A model generated the notes under the pieces. It had not been told where the DNA came from. It was given only the letters and a program-made list of their open reading frames with translations, and made no database searches. Shown piece after piece: positions 7,590 to 16,737 of a DNA stretch of 64,000 nt. How positions within the stretch are numbered: the stretch's first letter is position 1; the number at the start of each line of letters is the position of its first letter. This DNA is from Nocardia pseudobrasiliensis NBRC 108224 (GTDB taxonomy: Bacteria; Actinomycetota; Actinomycetes; Mycobacteriales; Mycobacteriaceae): the NCBI RefSeq assembly GCF_001613105.1, contig NZ_BDBS01000022.1:1-64000 (forward strand). Direction: 5' to 3'. The translations under genes were made by a program, and so were the position numbers.

Positions 7590-8660
7590 ATGCAGTCCGA
7601 CGATCAGTGGGCCAACCCCGCGGCGCAATCGGGGCCGACCGGCTGGAATCCCGTGACCGGAATGACCGGTTGGGATCCGCGGGTCGGGCCGCCCGGCTGG
7701 GCCCCACAGACCCAGTACACCCCGCCGCCGATTCCACCGCACCACAATGGCCGCGGCCTCGGCTTCGACGGGATGCCCGCCCGGCACAGCTGGGAGATCC
7801 CGCTGCTGGTGATCGTGATCGCGGCGACCGTACTGGCCTACGGGTTCTGCATCCTGCTGCTGATCGGCGGCTATTTCGATCAGTACGTGGTGCTGCTGAT
7901 CCTGGCCCCGCTGCTGCTGTGGTTCGGCCGCGGCGTGAACTATTCGATGCAGCGGGTCAACTCCGTGAGGATGTCGCCCACCCAGTTCCCCGAGGGCTAC
8001 CGGATGGTGGTCGAGGCGGCGGGCCGCTTCGGAATGGCCACGGTGCCCGACGCCTACGTCCTCACCGGCAACGGCCAGATCAACGCCTTCGCCTCCGGTC
8101 ACGGCTTCCGTCGCTACGTGGTCGTCTACAGCGATCTGTTCGAAATCGGCGGCGCCGCACGCGATCCCGACGCGCTGGCCTTCATCATCGGTCACGAGGT
8201 CGGCCATATCGCCGCCGGGCACGTGTCCTACTGGCGTCAGCTGGGCATGTTTCTCGTCCCGTTCCTGCCGTTGCTCGGCGATGCGCTGATCCGCGCGCAG
8301 GAGTACACCGCCGACAATCACGGCTACTGCCATCGTCACGTCGGCGCGCCCGGCGCAATGCGGACGCTGGCCGCGGGCAAATACCTCAACTCGCTGGTCG
8401 ACTTCGATCAGATGGCCGATCGCGCGGCCCAGGAGAAGGGTCTGTTCGTCTGGGTGGTCAACGCGATCTCCAGCCATCCGGTGCTGACCTGGCGAATGTG
8501 GGCACTGCGCGATCGCACCCGGCACGGCCGCCTGTTCCTGCGCCCGAATCCGCCACCGCCGCAGGCGTATCAGGGCTATCCGCCCTCGGGCTATCCGGGC
8601 TATCCGCCCCCGGGGCAGTACGGAGAGATCCCCGGACTGCCCCCGAACCGGCCGCAATAG
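7590..8660 (+). CDS. M48-family membrane metallopeptidase (HtpX-like)
   Basis: A 356-aa peptidase. Residues 1-65 are a Pro/Gly/Trp-rich cytoplasmic segment, and two TM helices follow (about 71-92 and 97-112). The zinc motif HEVGH is intact at residues 202-206, and the third ligand is probably the Glu of RAQEYTADNHG. HtpX-like M48 enzymes degrade misfolded membrane proteins. A C-terminal Pro/Gly/Tyr tail repeats GYPP-type units. It is divergent from rpiB with a 78-base shared promoter region and convergent with the DsbA-like gene. It should not be confused with the second, degenerate M48-like gene near 38 kb. Confidence 0.88.
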   Translation: MQSDDQWANPAAQSGPTGWNPVTGMTGWDPRVGPPGWAPQTQYTPPPIPPHHNGRGLGFDGMPARHSWEIPLLVIVIAATVLAYGFCILLLIGGYFDQYVVLLILAPLLLWFGRGVNYSMQRVNSVRMSPTQFPEGYRMVVEAAGRFGMATVPDAYVLTGNGQINAFASGHGFRRYVVVYSDLFEIGGAARDPDALAFIIGHEVGHIAAGHVSYWRQLGMFLVPFLPLLGDALIRAQEYTADNHGYCHRHVGAPGAMRTLAAGKYLNSLVDFDQMADRAAQEKGLFVWVVNAISSHPVLTWRMWALRDRTRHGRLFLRPNPPPPQAYQGYPPSGYPGYPPPGQYGEIPGLPPNRPQ

Positions 8661-8663
8661 CGG

Positions 8664-9314
8664 TCAGTCGAACTGCGGATCCTCGGTGCGGGTCCGCTTG
8701 AGTTCGAAGAAGTGCGGATAGGAGGCCAGGGCGACCGCGCCGTCCCACACCTTGCCCGCCTCCTCACCGCGCGGAATGCGCGAGAGCACCGGGCCGAAGA
8801 AGGCGACGTCGTTGATGTGGATGGTCGGGGTGCCGACATCCTTGCCGACCTTGTCCATCCCGGCGTGATGGCTCTTGCGCAGCGCCTCGTCGTAGTCGGC
8901 GCTCTCGGCCGCCTTCGCCAGTTCGGCGGGCAGGCCGACCTCGGCGAGCGCGTCGGCGATCACCGCGGTCAGCGTCGCGGCGCGGTCCTCGCGCTCGTAT
9001 TCGGCGCGGCGGTTGTGGATACGGGTACCCATCGCCGTGTAGAGCGGGGCCAGCACCTTGTCGCCGTGCTCCTGCGCGGCGGCGATCGCCACGCGCACCG
9101 GACCCCAGCCGACCTTCAGCAGTTCCAGATACTGCTCGGGCAGGCCCTCGCGATCCTCGTTGAGCACCGACAGACTCATCACGTGGAAGTGGGTCTCGAT
9201 ATCGCGCACCTTCTCCACCTCCAGAATCCAGCGAGAGGTGATCCAGCACCACGGACACAGCGGGTCGAACCAGAAGTCCACGCGATCCTTGCTGCCGGTC
9301 TTGTTGTCGCTCAC
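8664..9314 (-). CDS. DsbA-family oxidoreductase (mycoredoxin-2 / Rv2466c-type)
   Basis: A 216-aa thioredoxin-fold protein with the CPWC active site at residues 20-23 after VDFWFDPL. A helical insertion and the cis-Pro segment [15 protein letters not shown] follow. Its best match in memory is M. tuberculosis Rv2466c, a mycothiol-dependent reductase of the cytosol, and the neighbourhood (nei, rpiB, pepN) agrees. No signal peptide is present. I choose the GTG at 9314 because GGAAGGAC lies 7 bases upstream; the longer frame has no ribosome site. It ends 3 bases from the convergent M48 gene. Confidence 0.88.
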   Translation of the reverse strand: MSDNKTGSKDRVDFWFDPLCPWCWITSRWILEVEKVRDIETHFHVMSLSVLNEDREGLPEQYLELLKVGWGPVRVAIAAAQEHGDKVLAPLYTAMGTRIHNRRAEYEREDRAATLTAVIADALAEVGLPAELAKAAESADYDEALRKSHHAGMDKVGKDVGTPTIHINDVAFFGPVLSRIPRGEEAGKVWDGAVALASYPHFFELKRTRTEDPQFD

Positions 9315-9464
9315 GTCGACGTCCTTCCGAGTGGGTCGGGCCCCTATTGGCATGGGCCACCGTCATCTGTGGTCAACGACGAAATCTTCCCGATATTTCC
9401 GAGCCCGCCCAGCGCGGTAAGTAGGGTCGGAGAGGACCCGGTTGCCGTCGCACGGAGGTTCACC

Positions 9465-10685
9465 ATGACAACAGATTCCAGGTTCGTCGTCGTCGGGGGC
9501 GGTCTCGCCGCCGCCAAGCTGGCCGAGGCGCTGCGCGACAACGATTTCGGTGGAGCGCTCACGGTGATCAGCGCCGAGGAACATCTGCCCTACGAGCGAC
9601 CTCCGCTGTCGAAGGAACATCTGCTCGGTAAGAAGGCCCTACCGGAATTCACCGTCGATCCCGCGCAGTGGTACCGCGATCACAATGTCGACCTGCGCCT
9701 GGGCACCACGGTCACCGCGATCGATCGCGCCTCGAAAACCGTTGCGCTGCCGGACGGCTCGACGGTGTCCTACGACAAACTCGCCCTGGCCACCGGTTCG
9801 CGGCCGCGTCGGCTGCCGCTGCCCGGCGCCGATGCCGAGGGCGTGTACGAATTGCGCACCATCGAGGATTCCGACGCGCTCATCGCACTGTTCGACTCGA
9901 TCCGACACGTGGCGATCATCGGCGCGGGCTGGATCGGCCTCGAGGTCGCCGCGGCCGCACGCACCGCGGGTGTGGAGGTCACCACGTTGGAGACCGAACC
10001 TGTGCCGCTGCATGCCGCGCTGGGCGCGGAGATGGGCGAGGTCTTCGCCGAACTGCATCGCTCCCACGGCGTCGACCTGCGCTGCGGGGTCAAGGCCGCC
10101 GAGATCGTCACCGCCGACGGCCGCGCCACGGGCGTGAAACTCGACGACGACACCGTGATCGAGGCGGACGCGGTCCTGATCGCGGTGGGCGCGCGCCCCA
10201 ACGTCGAACTGGCCGCCGACGCGGGCCTGGATGTCGACGGCGGTGTGCTGGTCGACGAGAGTCTGGCCACCGTCGATCCCGATATCGTCGCCGTCGGCGA
10301 TATCGCCGCCCAGCAGCATCCGGTGCTCGGCCGTCGAATCCGGGTGGAGCACTGGGCCAATGCGCTCAATCAGCCCGCGGTCGCGGCGCGCACGATGCTG
10401 GGCAAACCGGCCACCTACGATCGGCTGCCGTACTTCTTCACCGATCAGTACGACCTGGGTATGGAGTACACCGGCTACGTCGCCCCCGACCAGGACGCGA
10501 CGGTGGTGGTGCGCGGTGATCTCGGCAAGCGCGAATTCCTGGCGTTCTGGTTGGATTCGGGTAACCGGGTGCTGGCAGGGATGAACGTCAATATCTGGGA
10601 CGCGGGCGATCGGATCAAGGAGTTGATCGCCTCGAAACAACCGGTCGACCCGAAGCGGCTGGCCGACACCGCCGAAACCCTGTGA
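9465..10685 (+). CDS. FAD-dependent NAD(P)H:ferredoxin/rubredoxin reductase family oxidoreductase
   Basis: A 406-aa flavoprotein with two Rossmann folds. The FAD-binding motif is VVVGGGLAAAKLAEALR at the N-terminus. The NAD(P)H-binding motif is IIGAGWIGLEVAAAAR near residue 150, and DIVAVGDIAA contacts FAD. A C-terminal reductase_C-like domain carries the FFTDQYD segment. Such enzymes pass electrons from NAD(P)H to a ferredoxin, often for cytochrome P450 or dioxygenases; no ferredoxin is nearby. The start is the ATG after ACGGAGGTTCACC. Only 4 bases separate it from the DGPF-domain gene, so the three genes to 12437 form one operon. Confidence 0.88.
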   Translation: MTTDSRFVVVGGGLAAAKLAEALRDNDFGGALTVISAEEHLPYERPPLSKEHLLGKKALPEFTVDPAQWYRDHNVDLRLGTTVTAIDRASKTVALPDGSTVSYDKLALATGSRPRRLPLPGADAEGVYELRTIEDSDALIALFDSIRHVAIIGAGWIGLEVAAAARTAGVEVTTLETEPVPLHAALGAEMGEVFAELHRSHGVDLRCGVKAAEIVTADGRATGVKLDDDTVIEADAVLIAVGARPNVELAADAGLDVDGGVLVDESLATVDPDIVAVGDIAAQQHPVLGRRIRVEHWANALNQPAVAARTMLGKPATYDRLPYFFTDQYDLGMEYTGYVAPDQDATVVVRGDLGKREFLAFWLDSGNRVLAGMNVNIWDAGDRIKELIASKQPVDPKRLADTAETL

Positions 10686-10689
10686 GCCC

Positions 10690-11091
10690 ATGAAGTACAT
10701 GCTGTTGAAGACCTACGGTTCCCCCGCCTTCTGCGATACCCCGATCGAGGAGTGGACGCCGGAGGAGATCCGCGCACATCACGAATTCCAGCGAGCCCTC
10801 GGTGCGGAGCTGCGCAGATCCGGTGAACTCGTCGATGCCCAGGGCCTGGCCTTTCCCGATCAGGCCCGCATCGTCAGCTCCGACGGCCGCTCGGCCCCGG
10901 TGGTGACCGACGGGCCGTTCCCGGAATCCAAGGAGTTCCTGGCGGGCTACTGGATCGTGGACGTCGACAGCCCCGAACGAGCGGTGGAGATCGCCGCCCG
11001 CGCCTCGGCCGGTCCTGGGCCGGGCGGTGAACCGATCGGTGAGTACATCGAGATCCGGCGGATCATGAGCGTGCCGACGCCAGATCTGTGA
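10690..11091 (+). CDS. YCII-related (DGPF) domain protein
   Basis: A 133-aa protein with the family motif DGPFPESKEFLAGYW. The N-terminus MKYMLLKTYG and the closing EIRRIM complete the YCII-like alpha/beta fold. DGPF proteins are the known genomic partners of ECF42 sigma factors, and here the stop codon overlaps the sigma-factor start (GTGA), which implies translational coupling. The biochemical role of the family is not settled; enzymatic and signalling functions have both been suggested. Confidence 0.88.
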   Translation: MKYMLLKTYGSPAFCDTPIEEWTPEEIRAHHEFQRALGAELRRSGELVDAQGLAFPDQARIVSSDGRSAPVVTDGPFPESKEFLAGYWIVDVDSPERAVEIAARASAGPGPGGEPIGEYIEIRRIMSVPTPDL

Positions 11092-12437
11092 GCGAGAATT
11101 TCTCCGCCGCAACCGATTCCAGCGCGGACGACGACCTCGCGGACGACCGCCGACCAGGACGGACCCCGACCGCCCGCCAGCCGCGGGCCGACCAGGATAT
11201 GCGCGACCGGGCTCCAGGCACGACGACCGCGCACGAAATCGGCCTGCTGCTGCGGGAATTGACGCCCGCCGCATTGGGTGTGCTGGCACGGCGATACGGC
11301 GATTTCGACACCGTCGAGGACGCCGTGCAGGAGGCGGCGCTGGCCGCGGCGACCCAGTGGCCGGTCGAAGGGCTGCCGGACAGCCCGCGCGCGTGGCTCA
11401 TCCAGGTGGCCCAGCGGCGCTACGTCGACGCGGTGCGCTCGGAGATCGCGCGGCGCGGCCGCGAGGACGAGGGCGTCGCCTGCGAGGTGGTCCCGCCCGG
11501 TGATGCCGCCCGCGACCACGACGACACCCTGACGCTGTTTCTGCTGTGCTGTCACCCCGTGCTCTCGCCCGCCAGCGCGATCGCCCTGACACTGCGCGCG
11601 GTCGGCGGCCTGACCACCGAGGAGATCGCGCGCGCGTTCCTCGTCCCGGAAACCACCATGGCGCAGCGCATTTCCCGCGCCAAGAAGCGACTCTCGACGG
11701 TACAACGCCCGTTCGCCGAGCTCACCGCGACCGAGGAGCGCCTGACCGCGCTGCTGCACGTCCTCTACGTCATGTTCTCCGAGGGGCACACCGCCACCAC
11801 CGGCGATCGGCTCTACCGTACCGATCTGTCCGCCGAGGCGATCCGCCTGACCCGCCTCGTGCACCGGCTGCTGCCCCGGGATCCGGAGGTGACCGCGCTG
11901 CTGGCTCTGATGCTGCTGACCGACGCCCGCCGCGCGGCCCGCACCGGACCGGCCGGCGAACTGATCCCGCTGGCCGAACAGGACCGCACCCGCTGGGATC
12001 GCGCCCGCGGCGTCGAGGGCCTGCGGCTGGCGACCGAGGCCATCGTCCATGGCCTGGACGGCCCGTATCGCATCCAGGCGGCGATCGCGGCGGTGCACGC
12101 CGAGGCCCGCACCGCCGAGGACACCGACTGGGAGCGAATCCTGTTGCTGTACACCATATTCGAACGCCGCTCGCCGAATCCAATGGTGACGCTCAACCGC
12201 GCGATCGCCACGGCCATGGTGCACGGTCCCGAGGCGGGCCTGGCGCTGCTGGCCACCCTCGACGATCGACTCGACGACAACCACCGCCTCGACGCCGTCC
12301 GCGGCCACCTGCACGAGATGGCGGGCGACCGCGCCGCGGCGATCGGCTGCTACACGGCCGCGGCCCGGCGCACGACCAGCACCCCCGAACGCGACTACCT
12401 CACCCTGCGCGCCGCTCGCCTGCGAGCCGAGCACTGA
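11088..12437 (+). CDS. ECF42-type RNA polymerase sigma factor with long C-terminal extension
   Basis: A 449-aa sigma-70 family ECF factor. Region 2 includes RYGDFDTVEDAVQEAALAA and PRAWLIQVAQRRYVD. Region 4 includes LTTEEIARAFLVPETTMAQR. A C-terminal extension of about 200 residues contains the family-typical VLYVMFSEGH, a TPR-like helical array and DYLTLRAARL. Fusion to this extension and pairing with a DGPF gene are hallmarks of ECF42. The GTG at 11088 overlaps the DGPF stop; an ATG at 11199 would remove a disordered 37-residue leader and is a fair alternative. No anti-sigma gene is adjacent, as expected for this group, in which the extension is thought to regulate activity. Confidence 0.87.
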   Translation: MSENFSAATDSSADDDLADDRRPGRTPTARQPRADQDMRDRAPGTTTAHEIGLLLRELTPAALGVLARRYGDFDTVEDAVQEAALAAATQWPVEGLPDSPRAWLIQVAQRRYVDAVRSEIARRGREDEGVACEVVPPGDAARDHDDTLTLFLLCCHPVLSPASAIALTLRAVGGLTTEEIARAFLVPETTMAQRISRAKKRLSTVQRPFAELTATEERLTALLHVLYVMFSEGHTATTGDRLYRTDLSAEAIRLTRLVHRLLPRDPEVTALLALMLLTDARRAARTGPAGELIPLAEQDRTRWDRARGVEGLRLATEAIVHGLDGPYRIQAAIAAVHAEARTAEDTDWERILLLYTIFERRSPNPMVTLNRAIATAMVHGPEAGLALLATLDDRLDDNHRLDAVRGHLHEMAGDRAAAIGCYTAAARRTTSTPERDYLTLRAARLRAEH

Positions 12438-12443
12438 TTCGCG

Positions 12444-13268
12444 CTAGACCCAGCTCTTACCGGTGATGAGCTCGTAGGCCTCCATATACTTCTGCCGGGT
12501 CGCGGCCACGACATCGGCAGGGATCTCCGGGCCCGGGGGCTCCTTGTCCCAGCCGGTGGAGGTCGACCAGTCGCGGACGAACTGCTTGTCGAACGAGCTC
12601 TGCGCGCGGCCGGGCTCCCAGTCCGCGGCGGGCCAGTAGCGGGAGGAGTCGCTGGTGAGCACCTCGTCGCCCAGGACGATCTCCCCCGCGTCCCAGCCGA
12701 ATTCGACCTTGGTGTCGGCGATGATCACCCCACGCTCGACCGCGTAGGCCGCACCGCGCGAATAGATCTCGAGGGTGAGCGCGCGCAGCCGCTCGGCGAC
12801 CTCGCGGCCCTCCTGGGCGACCACATCGTCGAAGGTGATCGCCTCGTCGTGCCCCTCGGACGCCTTGGTGGTCGGGGTGAAGATCGGCTCCGGCAGCTTG
12901 TCGCCCTCGCGCAGGCCCGGCGGCAGCGCGATGCCCGACACCGAACCGGTGCGCTGATACTCCTTCAGGCCCGAGCCCGACAGGTAACCGCGCGCGATGC
13001 ATTCGACCTGGATCATCTTCAGCGGCTTGACGCGTACCGCGCGCCCGGCGAATTCGGCGGGCACATCCGTGGTGGACAGCACATGGTTGGGCACATCGGT
13101 GAAGTAGTCGAACCACCAGTTCGACAGCTGGGTCAGCAGCGCGCCCTTGTCCGGAATCGGCGTCGGCAGCACCACGTCGTAGACCGAGACCCGATCGGAG
13201 GCGACCAGAATCAGCGAATCACCATCCTCGTACAGGTCACGAACCTTGCCCGCGTGGATGTGCCTCAA
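12444..13268 (-). CDS. purC: phosphoribosylaminoimidazole-succinocarboxamide synthase (SAICAR synthetase)
   Basis: A 274-aa enzyme of de novo purine synthesis that joins CAIR and aspartate with ATP. Diagnostic blocks are HAGKVRDLYE, LILVASDRVSVYDVVLPTPI, VECIARGYLSGSG and IADTKVEFGW. I use a TTG start at 13268: it gives the conserved N-terminus directly, and GAGGAGG lies at the right distance, whereas no ATG or GTG fits. It is convergent with the ECF42 gene (6 bases apart) and divergent from pepN, which also uses TTG. Confidence 0.93.
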   Translation of the reverse strand: MRHIHAGKVRDLYEDGDSLILVASDRVSVYDVVLPTPIPDKGALLTQLSNWWFDYFTDVPNHVLSTTDVPAEFAGRAVRVKPLKMIQVECIARGYLSGSGLKEYQRTGSVSGIALPPGLREGDKLPEPIFTPTTKASEGHDEAITFDDVVAQEGREVAERLRALTLEIYSRGAAYAVERGVIIADTKVEFGWDAGEIVLGDEVLTSDSSRYWPAADWEPGRAQSSFDKQFVRDWSTSTGWDKEPPGPEIPADVVAATRQKYMEAYELITGKSWV

Positions 13269-13382
13269 CTGTCCTCCTCGATATCCGGCGCCGACGCTCC
13301 AGCCTACCGACGAGCAGTTCGGGGGTTGTGCGTGGCATTGTGGGATTCGCGCGTCCCGAAAACCATCAGCGAAGGAGCCTCC

Positions 13383-15955
13383 TTGTCCGCACCGAATCTC
13401 ACCCGCGAGCAGGCCGTCGCCCGGGCCGCGACCGTCCGGGTGGAGAACTACCGCGTCGAACTCGATCTCACCGAGCAGTCCGCGGGCGCGGACGGCTTCT
13501 TCTCGCGGTCGATCGCCACCTTCACCGCCACCCCCGACTCGGAGACCTTCGTCGATATCGTCGCCGCCCGAGTGCGTTCGGCGGTGCTCAACGGCTCGGC
13601 GCTGGATGTGAGCGACTACGACGAGTCACGCGGGCTGCGTCTGACCGGTCTGGCCGAGCGCAACGAACTCGTGGTCGAGGCCGACTGCGTCTACTCCCAC
13701 ACCGGCGAGGGTCTGCACCGGTTCGTCGATCCGACCGACGACAAGGTGTATCTGTACTCGCAGTTCGAGACCGCCGACGCCAAGCGGATGTTCGCCTGTT
13801 TCGATCAGCCCGACCTGAAGGCCACCTACGACGTGATCGTCACCGCGCCGCAGGATTGGGAGGTCATCTCCAACGAGGCCTGTATCCAGACCCGCCCGCT
13901 GGGCGCGGTCACCGAGCACACCTTCGCCACCACGCCGCGGATGAGCACCTATCTGGTGGCGCTGATCGCCGGACCGTACGCGAAGTGGACCGACACCTAT
14001 TCCGATGAGCACGGCGATATTCCGCTGGGTATCTACTGCCGCGCGTCGCTGGGTGAGCATATGGACGCCGAGCGGTTGTTCACCGAGACCAAGCAGGGGT
14101 TCGGGTTCTATCACCGCAACTTCGGCGTGCCGTATGCCTTCGGCAAATACGATCAGCTGTTCGTGCCCGAATTCAACGCGGGCGCGATGGAGAACGCCGG
14201 TGCGGTCACCTTCCTCGAGGATTACGTGTTCCGCTCCAAGGTGACTCGCGCCTCCTACGAGCGCCGCTGTGAAACAGTGCTGCACGAGATGGCGCATATG
14301 TGGTTCGGCGATCTGGTGACCATGAAGTGGTGGGACGATCTGTGGCTGAACGAGTCGTTCGCCACCTTCGCCTCGGTGCTGTGCCAGACCCAGGCCACCG
14401 AATACACCAGCGCCTGGACCACTTTCGCCAATCTCGAGAAGTCCTGGGCGTACCGGCAGGATCAGCTGCCCTCCACCCATCCGATCGCCGCCGACATCCC
14501 GGATATGGCGGCCGTCGAGGTCAACTTCGACGGCATCACCTACGCCAAGGGCGCCTCGGTGCTCAAGCAGCTGGTGGCCTATGTGGGTCTCGAACCGTTC
14601 CTGGCGGGCCTGCGCGCCTACTTCGCCGAACACGCCTACGGCAACGCCACCTTCGACGATCTGGTGGGCGCGCTGGAGAAGGCCTCCGGCCGTGACCTTT
14701 CCACCTGGGGCGCGCAGTGGCTCAAGACGACCGGCCTGAACATCCTGCGCCCCGATTTCGAGGTGGTCGACGGGAAGTTCACCCGCTTCACCGTCGTACA
14801 GGAGGGCGCGGCGCCCGGCGCCGGTGAGCAGCGGGTGCATCGCCTGGCCATCGGCGTCTACGACGAGCAGAACGGAAAGCTGGTGCGCACCAAGCGCGTC
14901 GAGCTGGATCTGGACGCGGTCGAGCGCACCGATGTGGCCGAGCTGGTCGGCGTCGAGCGCGGCAAGCTGGTGCTGATCAACGACGACGATCTGACCTACT
15001 GCTCGGTGCGGCTGGATCCGCAATCGCTGGAGACCGTGGTGTCGCGCATCGCCGATATCGCCGAATCGCTGCCGCGCACGCTGTGCTGGTCGGCCGCGTG
15101 GGAGATGACCCGCCAGGCCGAGATGCGGGCTCGCGATTTCGTCGCCCTGGTACAGCGCGGCGTCGGCTCGGAATCGGAAATCGGTGTGGTGCAGCGACTG
15201 CTGATGCAGGCGCAGACGGCCCTGGCCTCCTATGCGGATCCGACCTGGGCCGCCGAATCCGGCTGGCCGCAATTCGCCGACCACCTGCTGGAACTGGCCC
15301 GCGCGGCCGAGCCCGGCTCGGATCATCAACTGGCCTTCGTCAATTCGCTGACCGGCGCACGCCTGTCCCCCGCCCATATCGAGGCCCTGCGCACGCTGCT
15401 CGACGCCGACCCCGCGACCGTCGGCCTGCCCGGCCTGCTGGTCGACACCGATCTGCGCTGGCGCATCGTGGTGGCCCTGGCCGCCGCCGGGGCGATCGAC
15501 GCCGACGGCCTCGAAACCCCCTTCATCGACGCCGAATTGGACCGCGACCCCACCGCCGCGGGCCGCCGCCAGGCCGCCGCGGCCGCCGCCTCCCGCCCCC
15601 AGCCCGAGGTCAAGGCCCAGGCCTGGAACACGGTCATGAACGACGATTCGGTCCCCAACATCACCGCCAGAGCCATCGTCGGCGCCTTCGCCCCCGTAGG
15701 CCAATCCCCCCTGCTCACCTCCTACGTCGACCGCTACTTCACCGAAATCCCCTCGGTCTGGGACCGCCGCTCCAGCGAGGTCGCCCAAACCGTCGTGGTG
15801 GGCCTCTACCCCCACTGGTCCATCACCGAGGAATCCGTAGCCAAGGCCGACAAATTCCTCTCCGCCGAACACCCCCGGCCCTGCGCCGCCTGGTCGCCGA
15901 GGGCAAGGCAGGCATCGAACGCTCCTTGCGCGCAAGGTCTTTCGACGCCAGCTGA
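13383..15955 (+). CDS. pepN: aminopeptidase N, apparently frameshifted near the C-terminus
   Basis: An M1 zinc aminopeptidase of about 857 residues. It has the substrate-recognition GAMENAG, the zinc motif HEMAHMWFGDL and the third ligand in LNESFATF, then a long ERAP1-like helical C-terminal domain. I start at TTG 13383, which follows AAGGAG. As read, the frame continues to 16046 with a nonsense tail. The normal C-terminus (PALRRLVAEGKAGIERSL, then ARSFDAS and stop at 15955) is found one base out of frame after the C-run at 15872-15876, which has five C where six are needed. This is either a real single-base deletion or a homopolymer error. The catalytic domain is unaffected. Confidence 0.88.
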
Positions 15956-15964
15956 CCGGCCATT

Positions 15965-16000
15965 CGAACCCACCCCGGGCTCGCGCCCGGGGTGGGTTCG
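15965..16000 (+). terminator. strong hairpin after pepN
   Basis: A perfect 16-bp stem closed by the tetraloop TCGC, starting 10 bases after the restored pepN stop. No U-tract follows, which is common in actinobacterial terminators. If the frameshifted pepN frame were really translated to 16046 the ribosome would run through this hairpin, which is a further argument that the true stop is at 15955. Confidence 0.7.
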
Positions 16001-16063
16001 ACACCCGAGCTCCGCACCCACCTGCGCGCCATCCTCGACCGCCTGACCAGGGCCTACCGCGCC

Positions 16064-16093
16064 GCTGCCGTGAGCAGATCTGCTGTGGGCAGC
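16064..16093 (+). promoter_or_regulatory. two tandem PopR-type operator boxes upstream of the clpP operon
   Basis: Two adjacent 15-bp elements. Box 1 (16064-16078) reads gCTGCC-GTG-aGCAGA; box 2 (16079-16093) reads TCTGCt-GTG-GGCAGc. Each agrees at 10 of 12 positions with TCTGCC-N3-GGCAGA, the consensus I recall for PopR of Streptomyces lividans. They end 41 bases before the first clpP start codon. A candidate -10 element, TATTCA, follows at 16102-16107, the geometry expected of an activator site. Confidence 0.65.
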
Positions 16094-16134
16094 GGAACGC
16101 GCTATTCACCGCATCCCTCGGGCACGCTCGAATC

Positions 16135-16737
16135 ATGGCTCAGGACAACAACAATCCGATGTTCGGTTGGCGTGCGAGGGAGCAGTTGCTGGCCCGGCGG
16201 ATCGTGGTGCTCGACGGGGCGCTCGACGATGACAACGGGACGCTGCTCATGACCCAGATCCTTACCCTGGCCGCGGAGAATCCGCTGGCGGGGATCTCGT
16301 TGTGGATTCATTCGCCGGGTGGGTCGGTGCCAGCGATGCTGGCTATCCGGGACACGATTCGGCTGGTGCCGTGTGAGGTCTCGACGCTGGTGCTCGGGAT
16401 CGCCTACAGCGCGGGGCAGTTCCTGCTCTCCTCGGGGACCAAGGGACAGCGGCTGGCGATGCCGCACGCGCGGGTGCTCATGCATCAGGGGTCGGCGGGG
16501 ATCGGCGGCAGTGCGGGCGAGGTCGAGATCCAGGCCGACGATCTTCGGCACACGATCAAAACCGTGCTCGGTTGCATCGCCGAGGACACCGGCCAGCCCT
16601 ATGAGCGGGTCTGGGAGGACTCGCTGCACGACCGCTACTTCACCGCGCAGGAGGCGCTCGAGTACGGGTTCATCGATCGGATCGTCGAATCGTTCGATCA
16701 GGTCATTCCGCACAAGCAGAAGGTGGGAATCTCGTGA
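16135..16737 (+). CDS. ClpP-family protease subunit with intact catalytic triad (ClpP3-like)
   Basis: A 200-aa ClpP paralogue. Alignment to ClpP by eye gives catalytic Ser92 (GIAYSAGQFLL), His117 (ARVLMHQG) and Asp166 (LHDRYFTAQEALEYGFID). The oxyanion-side segment HSPGGSVPAMLAI is also kept. The fold matches a Clp proteolytic subunit that would form a tetradecamer with a Clp ATPase. It is the first gene of a two-gene operon, and its stop overlaps the GTG start of the next subunit. The housekeeping clpP1-clpP2 pair is presumably elsewhere. Neighbouring PopR-like regulator and operator boxes suggest orthology to the Streptomyces clpP3-clpP4 operon. Confidence 0.87.
   Translation: MAQDNNNPMFGWRAREQLLARRIVVLDGALDDDNGTLLMTQILTLAAENPLAGISLWIHSPGGSVPAMLAIRDTIRLVPCEVSTLVLGIAYSAGQFLLSSGTKGQRLAMPHARVLMHQGSAGIGGSAGEVEIQADDLRHTIKTVLGCIAEDTGQPYERVWEDSLHDRYFTAQEALEYGFIDRIVESFDQVIPHKQKVGIS

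Noticed and set aside
13626-16136. Open frame of 836 codons on the minus strand
   Set aside because: Antisense shadow of pepN; the product is Gly/Arg/His-rich without motifs.
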